Below are positions 18,262 through 29,052 of a DNA stretch of 64,000 bases, in pieces (position 1 is the stretch's first letter; each line of letters starts with the position of its first letter). A model generated the notes under the pieces. That model worked only from the letters and a program-made list of their open reading frames with translations. It was not told the origin of the DNA and did not search any database. The translations under genes were made by a program, and so were the position numbers. The stretch is taken from contig NZ_CP116257.1 in assembly GCF_027947595.1 (NCBI RefSeq), positions 6,508,001 to 6,572,000 on the forward strand, given 5' to 3'. The stretch is from Streptomyces lienomycini. Lineage in GTDB: Bacteria; Actinomycetota; Actinomycetes; Streptomycetales; Streptomycetaceae.

Positions 18262-19323
18262 TCAGCCGCCGACCGCCGCGACGTACTCGGCGTACGCCTC
18301 CTTCACCCGGGCGGGCGGCAGGTCGAGGTGCTCCAGGATCGTGTACCGGCCGGGCCGGGTCTGCGGCGCGAACTCCACGGCCCGCGCGAACTCGTCGTCG
18401 CCGAAGCCGATCTCCCGCGCCACCACGGGCAGCCCGTGCCTGCGCAGCGTGTCCGCCATCAGCAGGGAGCCCTCCCGGTCGCCCCGCAGGTACGTCGCGA
18501 AGGCGGCGCCGATGCCCACCTGCTCGCCGTGGCTGGCCGCGCGCCCGGGGTACAGCAGGTCGAGCGCGTGGCTGATCTCGTGGCAGGCGCCGGACGAGGG
18601 ACGGGTGTGCCCGGCGATCGTCATGGCGATGCCGGACAGCACCAGGCCCTCGGTGAGCACGGTCAGGAACCCGTCGTCGCCGCAGCCGCCGGGGTGGCGC
18701 AGCACGGCCTCGCCTGCCTGCCGGGCCAGCGCGGCGGCGAGGCCGTCGACCTTCTCGCCGTTGACCCGGTGGGACAGCTCCCAGTCGGCCACCGCGGAGA
18801 TGTTGGAGACGGCGTCACCGACCCCGGAGCGCACGTAGCGGATCGGCGCCTCGCGGATCACCGCGAGGTCGACGACGAGCGCGATGGGCGTCGGCACGCC
18901 GTACGAGCCGCGGCCCGCGTCGTTGTCGAGTATCGAGACCGGCGAGCAGATGCCGTCGTGGGAGAGGTTGGTGGCCACCGCGACCATGGGCAGGCCCACT
19001 CGGGCCGCGGCGAACTTGGCGCAGTCGATGACCTTGCCGCCGCCGAGGCCGACGACCGCGTCGTAGCGGCCGGACTTCATGCCGTCGGCGAGACGCACCG
19101 CGTCGTCGATGGTGCCGCCGCCGACCTCGAACCAGTCGGCGCCGGGCAGGGACGGCTCCAGCCGCCTGCGCAGCCGTGCCCCCGAGCCGTCGCTGATCGC
19201 CACGGCCAGTTTCCCGGAGTCCGAGATCCGCTGGTCCGCAAGGACGCTCGCCAGGTCGTCCAGGGCGCCCGGCCGGACGTCCACGACGAGCGGCGAGGGG
19301 ATGAGCCTCGTCAGTACCGGCAC
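18262..19323 (-). CDS. Iron-containing alcohol / glycerol-1-phosphate dehydrogenase-like protein
   Basis: This 353-residue protein belongs to the polyol dehydrogenase superfamily that includes archaeal and bacterial glycerol-1-phosphate dehydrogenases (EgsA/AraM). Seen: VGLGGGKVIDCAKFAA (nucleotide binding), TNLSHDGICSPVS, SGACHEISHALD and ASHGEQVGIG, whose His residues fit the metal site. Family members reduce dihydroxyacetone phosphate to sn-glycerol-1-phosphate with NAD(P)H. GTG 19323 follows a GGAGAG sequence. No ether-lipid partner gene is nearby. Substrate is therefore a family-based inference; other metal-dependent dehydrogenases remain possible. Confidence 0.85.
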   Translation of the reverse strand: MPVLTRLIPSPLVVDVRPGALDDLASVLADQRISDSGKLAVAISDGSGARLRRRLEPSLPGADWFEVGGGTIDDAVRLADGMKSGRYDAVVGLGGGKVIDCAKFAAARVGLPMVAVATNLSHDGICSPVSILDNDAGRGSYGVPTPIALVVDLAVIREAPIRYVRSGVGDAVSNISAVADWELSHRVNGEKVDGLAAALARQAGEAVLRHPGGCGDDGFLTVLTEGLVLSGIAMTIAGHTRPSSGACHEISHALDLLYPGRAASHGEQVGIGAAFATYLRGDREGSLLMADTLRRHGLPVVAREIGFGDDEFARAVEFAPQTRPGRYTILEHLDLPPARVKEAYAEYVAAVGG

Positions 19324-19453
19324 GTGATCTTCTCTCCTCGCGGGGCGGGGCGCTGTCGTTGATGATGCGCCCGGGGAGGTCCGGGGAAACGTGTGGTCCC
19401 GTGCGAACGGATTCCGTCCGGACGGGACCACACGTTTTGCGACAGGTGCCGGA

Positions 19454-22400
19454 TCAGCCCTCGTCGGTGGCGGCCGTGACCGAGAACGGGCCCTGCTGGG
19501 CGGCCGCCGCGGTCTTCTTCGACGCCGTCTTCTTGGCCGTGGCCTTCTTGGCGGCCGTCGACTTGGCGGTCGTCGACTTGGCGGCGGCCTTCTTGGCGGT
19601 CGTCGTCTTGGCCGCCTTCTTGGCCGTGGCCTTCTTGGCGGCCGTCGTCTTCGTGGCCGCGGTCTTCTTGGTGGCGGCCTTCTTCGCCGTCGCCTTCTTG
19701 GCGGTCTTGCGGGCCGCCGCCTTCTTGGCCGGGGTGGCCTCCTCGGCGTCGGCCGGCGTGTCCACCGCGTCCGGGGCGTCCACCGTCGCGGCCTGCCCGG
19801 CCGTGTCCTCCGCGGCGGCCGACGGGACGACCGTGACGGCCGCCTCCTCGGACGCGGTGGACGTGGTGGGCTTGCGCACCGCACGGCGCCGCGGACGGGC
19901 CGGGGCCGCGCTCTCGGCCGCCGGGACCGCGCTCTCGGCCGGCTCGGCGACGGCCGGGGCCTCGGGCGCCTGCTCGGGCTGCTCGGCCGCCGTGGTCTCG
20001 GGGACCGTCAGTACGGCGGCCTCGGCTCCGGTGGGCGAACCGGCCGGTGCGGACACCTTGCGAGTGGCCCGACGGCGGGTACGGCCCTTGGGCGCGGCCT
20101 CGTCGGTCACGGGCGCGGCCGCCTCACCGGCGGCCGGGGCCGGGGCGCCGGAGACCGCGTCCTCGACGGCGGCGGGCTCGGCCAGCACCTCGGCGGCGGG
20201 CTCGCGCCGCACGGGACGCTCGACCTCGTCCGACACGGTGACGTCCTGCGCGGTCGGGGCCCCGCCGCGCGCGGCCTCGCCCTTGGCGCCCTTGGGCGCC
20301 CCGCGCGGTGCCGACGCCCGGCGGCTCGCCCGACGCCGGCCGCGACCGCGGGTGGCGGCGGCCTCGGCCTCGGCGGCGCTGCTGTACAGCTCCTCGTCCG
20401 CGCTGAAGTCGGGGGCGGGCAGGGCGACCGGCTCGGCCGCCTCGGCGGCCACCTCGGCCTCGGACTCGGTGTCCGCCTCCTGCTCCGCCGTCGGCCCGGT
20501 CTCGACCCCGGCGGTCTCGTGCTCGTGCGGCTGCTCGGCACCGGCCCGCGCCCGCTTGCGGCGCTTGCCCCCGCCACCGCCACCGGCCGCGGACGGCTGG
20601 TCGAGGTGGACGATGACACCGCGGCCGTTGCAGTGGACGCAGGTCTCCGAGAACGACTCCAGCAGGCCCTGGCCGACCCGCTTGCGGGTCATCTGGACCA
20701 GCCCCAGCGAGGTCACCTCGGCGACCTGGTGCTTGGTCCGGTCCCGGCCCAGGCACTCCAGCAGGCGCCGCAGCACCAGGTCCCGGTTGGACTCGAGCAC
20801 CATGTCGATGAAGTCGATGACGATGATGCCGCCGAGGTCGCGCAGCCTCAGCTGGCGCACGATCTCCTCGGCCGCCTCCAGGTTGTTCCTGGTGACCGTC
20901 TCCTCGAGGTTGCCGCCCTGACCGGTGAACTTGCCGGTGTTGACGTCGACGACGATCATCGCCTCGGTCCGGTCGATCACCAGCGAACCGCCGCTGGGCA
21001 GCCACACCTTGCGGTCCAGCGCCTTGGCGAGCTGCTCGTCGATCCGGTACGTGGCGAAGACGTCGACCTCGCTGGTCCACTTGGACAGCCGCTCGGCGAG
21101 GTCCGGCGCCACGTGGGACACGTAGCCGTGGATGGTCTGCCAGGCGTCGTCGCCGCTGACGACGACCTTGGAGAAGTCCTCGTTGAAGATGTCGCGCACG
21201 ACCCGGACGGTCATGTCCGGCTCGCCGTACAGCAGCGTGGGCGCGCTGGAGCTGCCGCCCTTGGCCTTCTTCTGGATGTCCTCCCACTGCGCCTGGAGCC
21301 GCTCGACGTCGCGGCGCAGCTCGTCCTCGCTGGCGCCCTCGGCGGCGGTGCGCACGATGACGCCCGCGTCCTCGGGGACGATCTTCTTGAGGATGCTCTT
21401 CAGCCGGGACCGCTCGGTGTCGGGCAGCTTGCGGCTGATGCCGGTCATCGAGCCCTCGGGCACGTAGACCAGGTAGCGGCCGGGCAGCGAGACCTGGCTG
21501 GTCAGGCGGGCGCCCTTGTGGCCGATCGGGTCCTTGGTGACCTGCACGAGGACCGACTGGCCGGACTTGAGGGCGGCCTCGATGCGACGCGGGCCGCCCG
21601 CCATGCCCAGCGCCTCGAAGTTGACCTCACCGGCGTACAGGACGGCGTTGCGGCCCTTGCCGATGTCGATGAAGGCGGCCTCCATCGACGGCAGCACGTT
21701 CTGCACCTTGCCGAGGTAGACGTTGCCGACGTACGAGGTGGCCTGCTCCTTGTTGACGTAGTGCTCGACGAGCACCCCGTCCTCCAGGACTCCGATCTGG
21801 GTGCGCTCGCCGTACTGGCGGACGACCATGACGCGCTCGACGGCCTCGCGGCGGGCCAGGAACTCGGCCTCGGTGATGATCGGCACACGCCGGCGGCCCT
21901 GCTCGCGGCCCTCGCGGCGGCGCTGCTTCTTGGCCTCCAGACGGGTCGAGCCCTTGATGGACTGCACCTCGTCGGACGGCTCGCCCTTCTCCCGCGCGGG
22001 TCGCGGCTCGCGCACCTTGACGACGGTGCGCTCGGGGTCGTCGGCGGAGGCGTCGGGGTCGCCCGAACCGTCCCCGGCCCGGCGGCGACGGCGACGGCGG
22101 CGACGGCTGCTGCTGGAGCCCCCGCCCTCGCCGGAGGCCGCCTCGCTCTCCTCGTCGTCGTCCTCCTCCGCCTGCTCGGCGGAGTCCGCGGTGTCCTGAT
22201 CGGCCCGGTCGGCCGGCTCGTCGGTGTGCTCGGCCTCGCCGTCCGCCAGGTCGCCGTCGGCGGAGTCGCCCCGGCGGCGGCGACGGCCGCCCCGGCGACG
22301 GCGGCGGCGCGAGCCGGACTCCTCGAAGCCGTCGGCGTCGTCGTGGTCCTCGCCGGACCCGTCGGTGTCGGCCTCGGAGTCGGTGTCGGTGTCGGTCTCC

Positions 22401-23551
22401 GGCTCGTCCCGGGTGACCGCGGCCGTAGCCCGTTCCTCGGCGGCCTCCTCGGCCGCCGCGCCCCGGCGCTTGCGGCGTCGGCGCGAACCGGCGGACTGCT
22501 CCTCCGGGGACTCCGCGCTCTCCCCGGCGGGCTCGGCCTGCTTGGCCGGCTTCGCGGACTCGGTACCGGCCGCCTCGGCGGCGGCCTCGGCGGCGGCACG
22601 CTCGGGCGTCTGGAACTGGGGCTCGGCGAACACGGGCGCCTGGAACACGGCGACGGAGGGGCGCGAGGGGCGCTTGGGGGAATCCCCCTCGTCGGACCCC
22701 GCGGCGGTCTGCGGCGGGGCGGCGAACCCGGAGGCGGCCTTCCGGGTGGACCGGCGGCGCGCACGACGCGGAGCGGCGTCCTCGGCCGGCTCGGCGGTCT
22801 TCGCGGCTTCCTCGGTCGTCTTCGCGGCCTCGGTGCTCTTCGCGGCCTCGGTGCTCTTCGCGGCCTCGGGGGCTTCGGCGGCCTCGGGCTCGGTGGCGGG
22901 CGCGGGCTCGCTCGGGGCGGTCACCCGGCGCGTGGCGCGACGGCGGCCGCGGCCCTTGGGCGCGGCGTCCTCGGTCTCGGCCTCGGCGGGCGCGGCGGCG
23001 GGCTCCTGGGCCACGGCGGCGGGCTCGGCGTCCGACGCCGCCGCGGTGGCGGAGGCGGCGGACGGCTCGGTGGCCGTGGTCACGCTGCGGGTGGCGCGAC
23101 GGCGGGTACGGCCCTTGGGCGCGGCGTCCTCGGTGGTCTCACCGGCCGCGGAGGCCGGCTCGGGCGCGACGGCCCGCGACGGTGCCGGGGTCTCGGCGAC
23201 GGGCGACGCGGGGACGACGGTCTCGGCCGTCTCCGCCGACGTCGGGGCTCCGGCGGGCGCGGAGGCGCGGCGTACCGCACGGCGGCGCGGCCGGGCGGCG
23301 GGGGCGGGCTCCGGAGCCGCCTCGGGGGCCTCGGCCACCTGGGCGGTGGTCTCTTCGGCCTCCGCCTCGTCCGCCTCGTCGGTCACGGGCGCGACGGTCT
23401 CCGCCGCCGCCTGCGGCGCACCGGACGGCGGGCCCGCCGGGCGGGACGCGGCCCTGCGCCGACGGCGCGGCGGCAGGGTGTCGCTGGGGGTGTTCGATCC
23501 GGAGTTCGTCGAGGTGGTCGACGACTCGGTGGGTTCGGTCGGTTCGAGCAT
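19454..23551 (-). CDS. rne: Ribonuclease E/G family protein (1365 aa)
   Basis: RNase E/G endonuclease for mRNA decay and rRNA/tRNA processing. The catalytic core is central: S1 domain from about residue 575 (VGNVYLGKVQNVLPSMEAAFIDIG), MIVVDVNTGKF near 865 and IIVIDFIDM near 911 carrying the two metal-binding Asp residues, and the zinc-link CVHCNGRG near 968. The N-terminal ~570 residues are Ala/Glu/Pro repeats with many RRRATR-type basic patches. The C-terminus (about 1270-1355) is a histone-H1-like KKAAAKK tail. Both extensions are probably disordered and RNA- or protein-binding. A core flanked on both sides by scaffolds fits what I recall of S. coelicolor RNase ES. Confidence 0.95.
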   Translation of the reverse strand: MLEPTEPTESSTTSTNSGSNTPSDTLPPRRRRRAASRPAGPPSGAPQAAAETVAPVTDEADEAEAEETTAQVAEAPEAAPEPAPAARPRRRAVRRASAPAGAPTSAETAETVVPASPVAETPAPSRAVAPEPASAAGETTEDAAPKGRTRRRATRSVTTATEPSAASATAAASDAEPAAVAQEPAAAPAEAETEDAAPKGRGRRRATRRVTAPSEPAPATEPEAAEAPEAAKSTEAAKSTEAAKTTEEAAKTAEPAEDAAPRRARRRSTRKAASGFAAPPQTAAGSDEGDSPKRPSRPSVAVFQAPVFAEPQFQTPERAAAEAAAEAAGTESAKPAKQAEPAGESAESPEEQSAGSRRRRKRRGAAAEEAAEERATAAVTRDEPETDTDTDSEADTDGSGEDHDDADGFEESGSRRRRRRGGRRRRRGDSADGDLADGEAEHTDEPADRADQDTADSAEQAEEDDDEESEAASGEGGGSSSSRRRRRRRRRAGDGSGDPDASADDPERTVVKVREPRPAREKGEPSDEVQSIKGSTRLEAKKQRRREGREQGRRRVPIITEAEFLARREAVERVMVVRQYGERTQIGVLEDGVLVEHYVNKEQATSYVGNVYLGKVQNVLPSMEAAFIDIGKGRNAVLYAGEVNFEALGMAGGPRRIEAALKSGQSVLVQVTKDPIGHKGARLTSQVSLPGRYLVYVPEGSMTGISRKLPDTERSRLKSILKKIVPEDAGVIVRTAAEGASEDELRRDVERLQAQWEDIQKKAKGGSSSAPTLLYGEPDMTVRVVRDIFNEDFSKVVVSGDDAWQTIHGYVSHVAPDLAERLSKWTSEVDVFATYRIDEQLAKALDRKVWLPSGGSLVIDRTEAMIVVDVNTGKFTGQGGNLEETVTRNNLEAAEEIVRQLRLRDLGGIIVIDFIDMVLESNRDLVLRRLLECLGRDRTKHQVAEVTSLGLVQMTRKRVGQGLLESFSETCVHCNGRGVIVHLDQPSAAGGGGGGKRRKRARAGAEQPHEHETAGVETGPTAEQEADTESEAEVAAEAAEPVALPAPDFSADEELYSSAAEAEAAATRGRGRRRASRRASAPRGAPKGAKGEAARGGAPTAQDVTVSDEVERPVRREPAAEVLAEPAAVEDAVSGAPAPAAGEAAAPVTDEAAPKGRTRRRATRKVSAPAGSPTGAEAAVLTVPETTAAEQPEQAPEAPAVAEPAESAVPAAESAAPARPRRRAVRKPTTSTASEEAAVTVVPSAAAEDTAGQAATVDAPDAVDTPADAEEATPAKKAAARKTAKKATAKKAATKKTAATKTTAAKKATAKKAAKTTTAKKAAAKSTTAKSTAAKKATAKKTASKKTAAAAQQGPFSVTAATDEG

Positions 23552-23825
23552 GCGGGGGTTTCTCCCGTCAGGCTCCCGGGCGCCGCGCCTGGTCCGGCAT
23601 CGACATGTCGACCGCCGGTGACGTCCGCGGCTCGCGCGATGCGCGGTCGCCGCCGTCCGGGGCGCGGGCGCCGCTCGGAAGCTCATCCGTGTCTTGTCTC
23701 GCCGGTTCCGTACCCCTTGTCGTGCACGGCCTGGCGAAAGTCTTGTGGTCGGTGCGCTGCCCGACCCAGGTGGCTCCCGAGTTCGAGGGCGGCGCTACGA
23801 CGTCCGTCCCTACGCGGAACCTTCC

Positions 23826-24644
23826 TTACGCCGGCGCCTTCGCGGCGGCGGGAGCGGCGGCCGGTTGCGGCTCGGGCGCTTCTGCCTCGCGGTCGGGCGC
23901 GAGCGGGTCGGTCACCGCACCGGTCTCTTCATCGAACAGCCCCTGCGCCAGCCTGGTCACCGCTGCGGGGACCGGCGGCGCCAGGTCGGCCACGGCGCGA
24001 AGACCGGACAGGACGTCGTCGGGTCGTACGGCAGGCGTCACGTGCCGAACAACCAGCCGCAGTATCGCACAGGGCCGGTCGGTCGGCCTATCAGCCGGTG
24101 CACCGTGCGTGGTGAGGGTCTCCAGGTGCGCGACGGCGGAGCGGGTGTCGAAGGTGCGGACACCGTTCTTGGTGCGGCGCTGCACCTCCACCACGGGGGC
24201 CGCGTCGAAGGCCGCGACGGCGGCCTCGGCCACCGCGGGCTCCACCCCGTCCAGCCGCAGCTCCCAGACGGAGGCCGTCAGCCGGTCGGCGAGCCCGGAG
24301 GTACGGGCCTCGACCGCGTCGACGACGTCGAGCCCGGCGGGCAGCGACGCGTCGAGGAGCAGCCGCAGCCGCTCCGGGTCCCGGGGCTGGGTGAGCGCGA
24401 TCTCCAGGTACTCCGCCTCGCTGCCCGTGCCGGTGGGTGCGGCATTGGCGTAGGACACCTTCGGGTGCGGGGTGAACCCCGCCGAGTACGCCATCGGCAC
24501 CTCGGCGCGGCGCAGCGCGCGCTCGAAGGCGCGCTGGAAGTCACGGTGGCTGGTGAACCGGAGGCGGCCGCGCTTGGTGTAGCGCAGTCGGATGCGCTGC
24601 ACCGCGGGTACGGGCGGCGGGCCTTCGGGCTGTCGCTTGCCCAG
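23826..24644 (-). CDS. TIGR03936 family radical SAM-associated protein, CTG start
   Basis: The domain begins VQRIRLRYTKRGRLRFTSHRDFQRAFERALRRA and matches the TIGR03936/DUF2344 family, which usually lies beside a TIGR03960 radical SAM gene; a tRNA or rRNA modification role is commonly suspected but not established. I place the start at CTG 24644 (272 residues): GGAG lies eight bases upstream and the first residues, LGKRQPEGPPP, match the MGKRQPEGPPP-like start I recall for homologues. GTG 24602 (258 residues) has no ribosome binding site. The C-terminus is Ala/Pro/Glu-rich. The radical SAM partner is at 27021-28961, separated by the FG-GAP gene. Confidence 0.82.
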   Translation of the reverse strand: MGKRQPEGPPPVPAVQRIRLRYTKRGRLRFTSHRDFQRAFERALRRAEVPMAYSAGFTPHPKVSYANAAPTGTGSEAEYLEIALTQPRDPERLRLLLDASLPAGLDVVDAVEARTSGLADRLTASVWELRLDGVEPAVAEAAVAAFDAAPVVEVQRRTKNGVRTFDTRSAVAHLETLTTHGAPADRPTDRPCAILRLVVRHVTPAVRPDDVLSGLRAVADLAPPVPAAVTRLAQGLFDEETGAVTDPLAPDREAEAPEPQPAAAPAAAKAPA

Positions 24645-24834
24645 GGGAACTTCTCCTTGTGTACGGCGGTCGGGACGGGGCACCGTCCTCGCCGCGGCGG
24701 GGGCAGTCGCGCCCCGGTCCTCTCCCCCAGGGTACGCGTTCCCGCCGCCGCGGGTTCCCGCCGGTACGCGAACCGCCACGACGGGACGCCTTGCGGCGTG
24801 ACCGGCGTGGCGGTTCGTCCGGGGCGTGCGCGGG

Positions 24835-25990
24835 TCAGGTGAGGTCGCTCCGCGCCCAGGTCCAGCTTCCGGCGCCGTCCCCGCTGTCCCATACCTTCAC
24901 GGGCCGGGTGAAGCCGGAACCCGTGCTGGTCAGCGTCCACAGACCGGTGCGGTTGCCGCTGCCGTCCGCCCGCGTGCCGTAGTCGTAGAGCATGCCGACG
25001 TCACTGCGGCCGTCGCCGTCGAAGTCACCCGTGACCGGCTTGGAGTTGCCCCAGGTCCAGCTGCCGCTGACCGCGCTGTCCCACACGCTCACCGGCTTGC
25101 CGAATCCGGCGCCCGTGCTCGTCAGGGTCCACAGCGTGGTGCGGTTGCCGCCGCCGTCCGTCCGGACACCGTTGTCGTACAGCACGCCGACGTCACCGCG
25201 GCCGTCGCCGTCGAAGTCGCCCGCGATCGGCGCGGAGCGGCTCCAGGTCCAGCTGCTCGCGCCGTCCCCGCTGTCCCAGACCTTCGCCGGCCGGGCGAAG
25301 CCGGAACCCGTGCTGGTCAGCGTCCACAGGCCCATCCGGTTGCCGCTGCCGTCCGCCCGCGTGCCGTAGTCGTACAGCACACCGACGTCACCGCGGCCGT
25401 CACCGTTGAAGTCACCCGCGACCGGCTTGGAGTTGCCCCACGTCCAGCTGCCGCTGACCGCGCTGTCCCACACCATGACCGGCTTGCCGAACCCGGAACC
25501 GGTACTCGTGAGCGTCCACAGCGTGGTGCGGTTGCCGCCGCCGTCCGTCCGGACACCGTTGTCGTACAGCACGCCGACGTCGTCGCGGCCGTCGCCGTCG
25601 AAGTCACCGGCGACCACCGCGGAGCGGCTCCAGGTCCAGCTGCCGCCGTCCTCGCTGTCCCAGACCTTCACCGGCTCGCCGAACCCGGAGCCGGTGTTGG
25701 TGAAGGTCCACAGCGCGGTGCGGTTGCCGCCGCCGTCAGTCCGGGTCCCGCCGTCGTAGAGCACGCCGACGTCGCTGCGGCCGTCGCCGTCGAAGTCACC
25801 GGCGAACGTCTTCGAGCGGGCGGCGTTCCAGCTCCCGAAGTCCTCGCTGTCCCACGTGCGCCGCGGCGCGGCGAAGCCGGACGCCCCGCTGGTCAGCGAC
25901 CAGAGCGTGGTGTGGAAGCCGCCTCCCTCGAGGGCGCCGTTGTCGTAGAGCACACCGACGTCGCTGCGGCCGTCGCCGTCGAAGTCGGCC
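24835..25990. repeat. Six tandem FG-GAP-coding repeats of about 190 bp
   Basis: DNA units of about 189-195 bp repeat six times. Units 2-6 are very alike at the nucleotide level, including alternate-unit similarity (GNRTTLWTL units versus GNRxGLWTL units), suggesting duplication of a two-unit block. Such repeats may recombine and can mislead short-read assembly. Confidence 0.8.
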
Positions 25991-26787
25991 CTGGGGGTGG
26001 GCCGGGCGTTGGCGGTGATCCAGTCCCGGACGTCGTCGACGCGGGTGCTGATCGCGGCGGGGGCGGTGCCCGCGGGGGCCTCGTTGCCGAGGCAGCCGAC
26101 CTGGTTGGAGCGGCTGCTGACCGCGACGAGTGCCGGCCTGCCGTCGACGGTGCGCACCGCGGGGCCGCCGGCGTCGCCCTGGCAGACCGAGGCGCCGTCC
26201 TGCCCGCCGAGGGTGACGTCGCCGCCGCCGACCGCGGTGACGGAGAACGTCCCGGTGTGCCGGTCGAGCGGCACCCATGCGCTCGCCGTACGGCCGTGTC
26301 CGACGACCGTCAGCTCCTGCCCGGCGGCGGGAGCCGCGGCGGCGACGGGGACGGGCGTCACGCCCGGCACGGGCTGCGCGAGACGGGCCAGCACGAGGTC
26401 GCGCTCGCCGTGCGGGCGGAGCTCCACGACGTTGCGGACCTGGTCGCCGCCCACGGTCGCGACGGTCTTCAGCGGGGGCGGCCCGGCCGGGACCGAGGAA
26501 TCGGCGGCGGGGTCGTCGACGAAGCAACTGGCCGCCGTCAGCAGCCACTCGGGGGAGATCAGCGAGCCCGAGCAGCCCCGCTGGTGATCGCCGACGAGCA
26601 GCCGGGCGGTGAAGCCGTAGTCGGCCTCACCCGCGGGTTGGCCGACCACCGCGTGCGTCGGAGCGGCGGCCAGGAACAGCAGCGGTGCCGCGCCGAGCAG
26701 CGCCGCGGCCCTGACTCCGGCGGCCCGCAGGGCGCCGCCCCGCCGGAGCCGTCTCGGAGGTGAAACGGTCTTGACACGTGCGTTCAT
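24835..26787 (-). CDS. Secreted trypsin-like pseudo-protease with FG-GAP repeats
   Basis: A 650-residue protein with a signal peptide (1-~46, twin-basic region then ALLGAAPLLFLAAAPTHA), a trypsin-fold domain (~50-265) and six FG-GAP/VCBS repeats (~270-650). The catalytic motifs are degraded: TAASC replaces TAAHC (Ser near 87 for His) and GDAGGP replaces GDSGGP (Ala near 207 for Ser), while the Asp region (RDLVLARL) and the cysteines remain. It is therefore unlikely to cleave peptides and may act as a binding protein. Each ~63-65-residue repeat contains DFDGDGRxDVGVLYD, a calcium-binding-type loop. It interrupts the usual radical SAM pair, which suggests insertion. Confidence 0.88.
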   Translation of the reverse strand: MNARVKTVSPPRRLRRGGALRAAGVRAAALLGAAPLLFLAAAPTHAVVGQPAGEADYGFTARLLVGDHQRGCSGSLISPEWLLTAASCFVDDPAADSSVPAGPPPLKTVATVGGDQVRNVVELRPHGERDLVLARLAQPVPGVTPVPVAAAAPAAGQELTVVGHGRTASAWVPLDRHTGTFSVTAVGGGDVTLGGQDGASVCQGDAGGPAVRTVDGRPALVAVSSRSNQVGCLGNEAPAGTAPAAISTRVDDVRDWITANARPTPRADFDGDGRSDVGVLYDNGALEGGGFHTTLWSLTSGASGFAAPRRTWDSEDFGSWNAARSKTFAGDFDGDGRSDVGVLYDGGTRTDGGGNRTALWTFTNTGSGFGEPVKVWDSEDGGSWTWSRSAVVAGDFDGDGRDDVGVLYDNGVRTDGGGNRTTLWTLTSTGSGFGKPVMVWDSAVSGSWTWGNSKPVAGDFNGDGRGDVGVLYDYGTRADGSGNRMGLWTLTSTGSGFARPAKVWDSGDGASSWTWSRSAPIAGDFDGDGRGDVGVLYDNGVRTDGGGNRTTLWTLTSTGAGFGKPVSVWDSAVSGSWTWGNSKPVTGDFDGDGRSDVGMLYDYGTRADGSGNRTGLWTLTSTGSGFTRPVKVWDSGDGAGSWTWARSDLT

Positions 26788-27020
26788 CGCAGTCCTAGGG
26801 ATCGTCCGGCCGTGCTGGCTGAGGGCTGCGGTCCGCCGACTGTTTCCCACCGGTCGAAGAGCACCGGGACCCGCCCACGCACACGGCCCCTCCACCCCTG
26901 GTTCACAAGAAGAACCCCGTACCCGCACCCCTCGGTCATCCAAGACGACGCTTCGTGATCCCGTCCACGGTTCGAAACGAGGCAAACTGACCGTACGTCA
27001 CGAACAGGCCGTGACGTACG
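26788..27020. other. Intergenic region with 11-bp inverted repeat next to a radical SAM stop
   Basis: The 233-base gap lies downstream of the radical SAM gene and upstream of the FG-GAP gene, both on the minus strand. An 11-bp perfect inverted repeat occupies 26992-27002 and 27010-27020 with a 7-base loop. The right arm also forms part of the palindrome GTGACGTACGTCAC (27011-27024), which overlaps the radical SAM stop codon. It may be a terminator or an operator. Confidence 0.65.
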
Positions 27021-28961
<1,941 letters not shown>

Positions 28962-29052
28962 CTCACGGGACCTTCGTGTGCTGACAAGGGGGACCATCCA
29001 GCCTAACCCGACCGGACAGGTCCCCCTTACCGCTCACCCCGCGGGTGCCGGG

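Noticed and set aside
19391..24115. A 1574-codon open frame on the + strand opposite rne
   Set aside because: It is the complement of RNase E with Gly/Leu/Arg-rich translation, no domain and no ribosome binding site. High GC keeps such shadow frames open.
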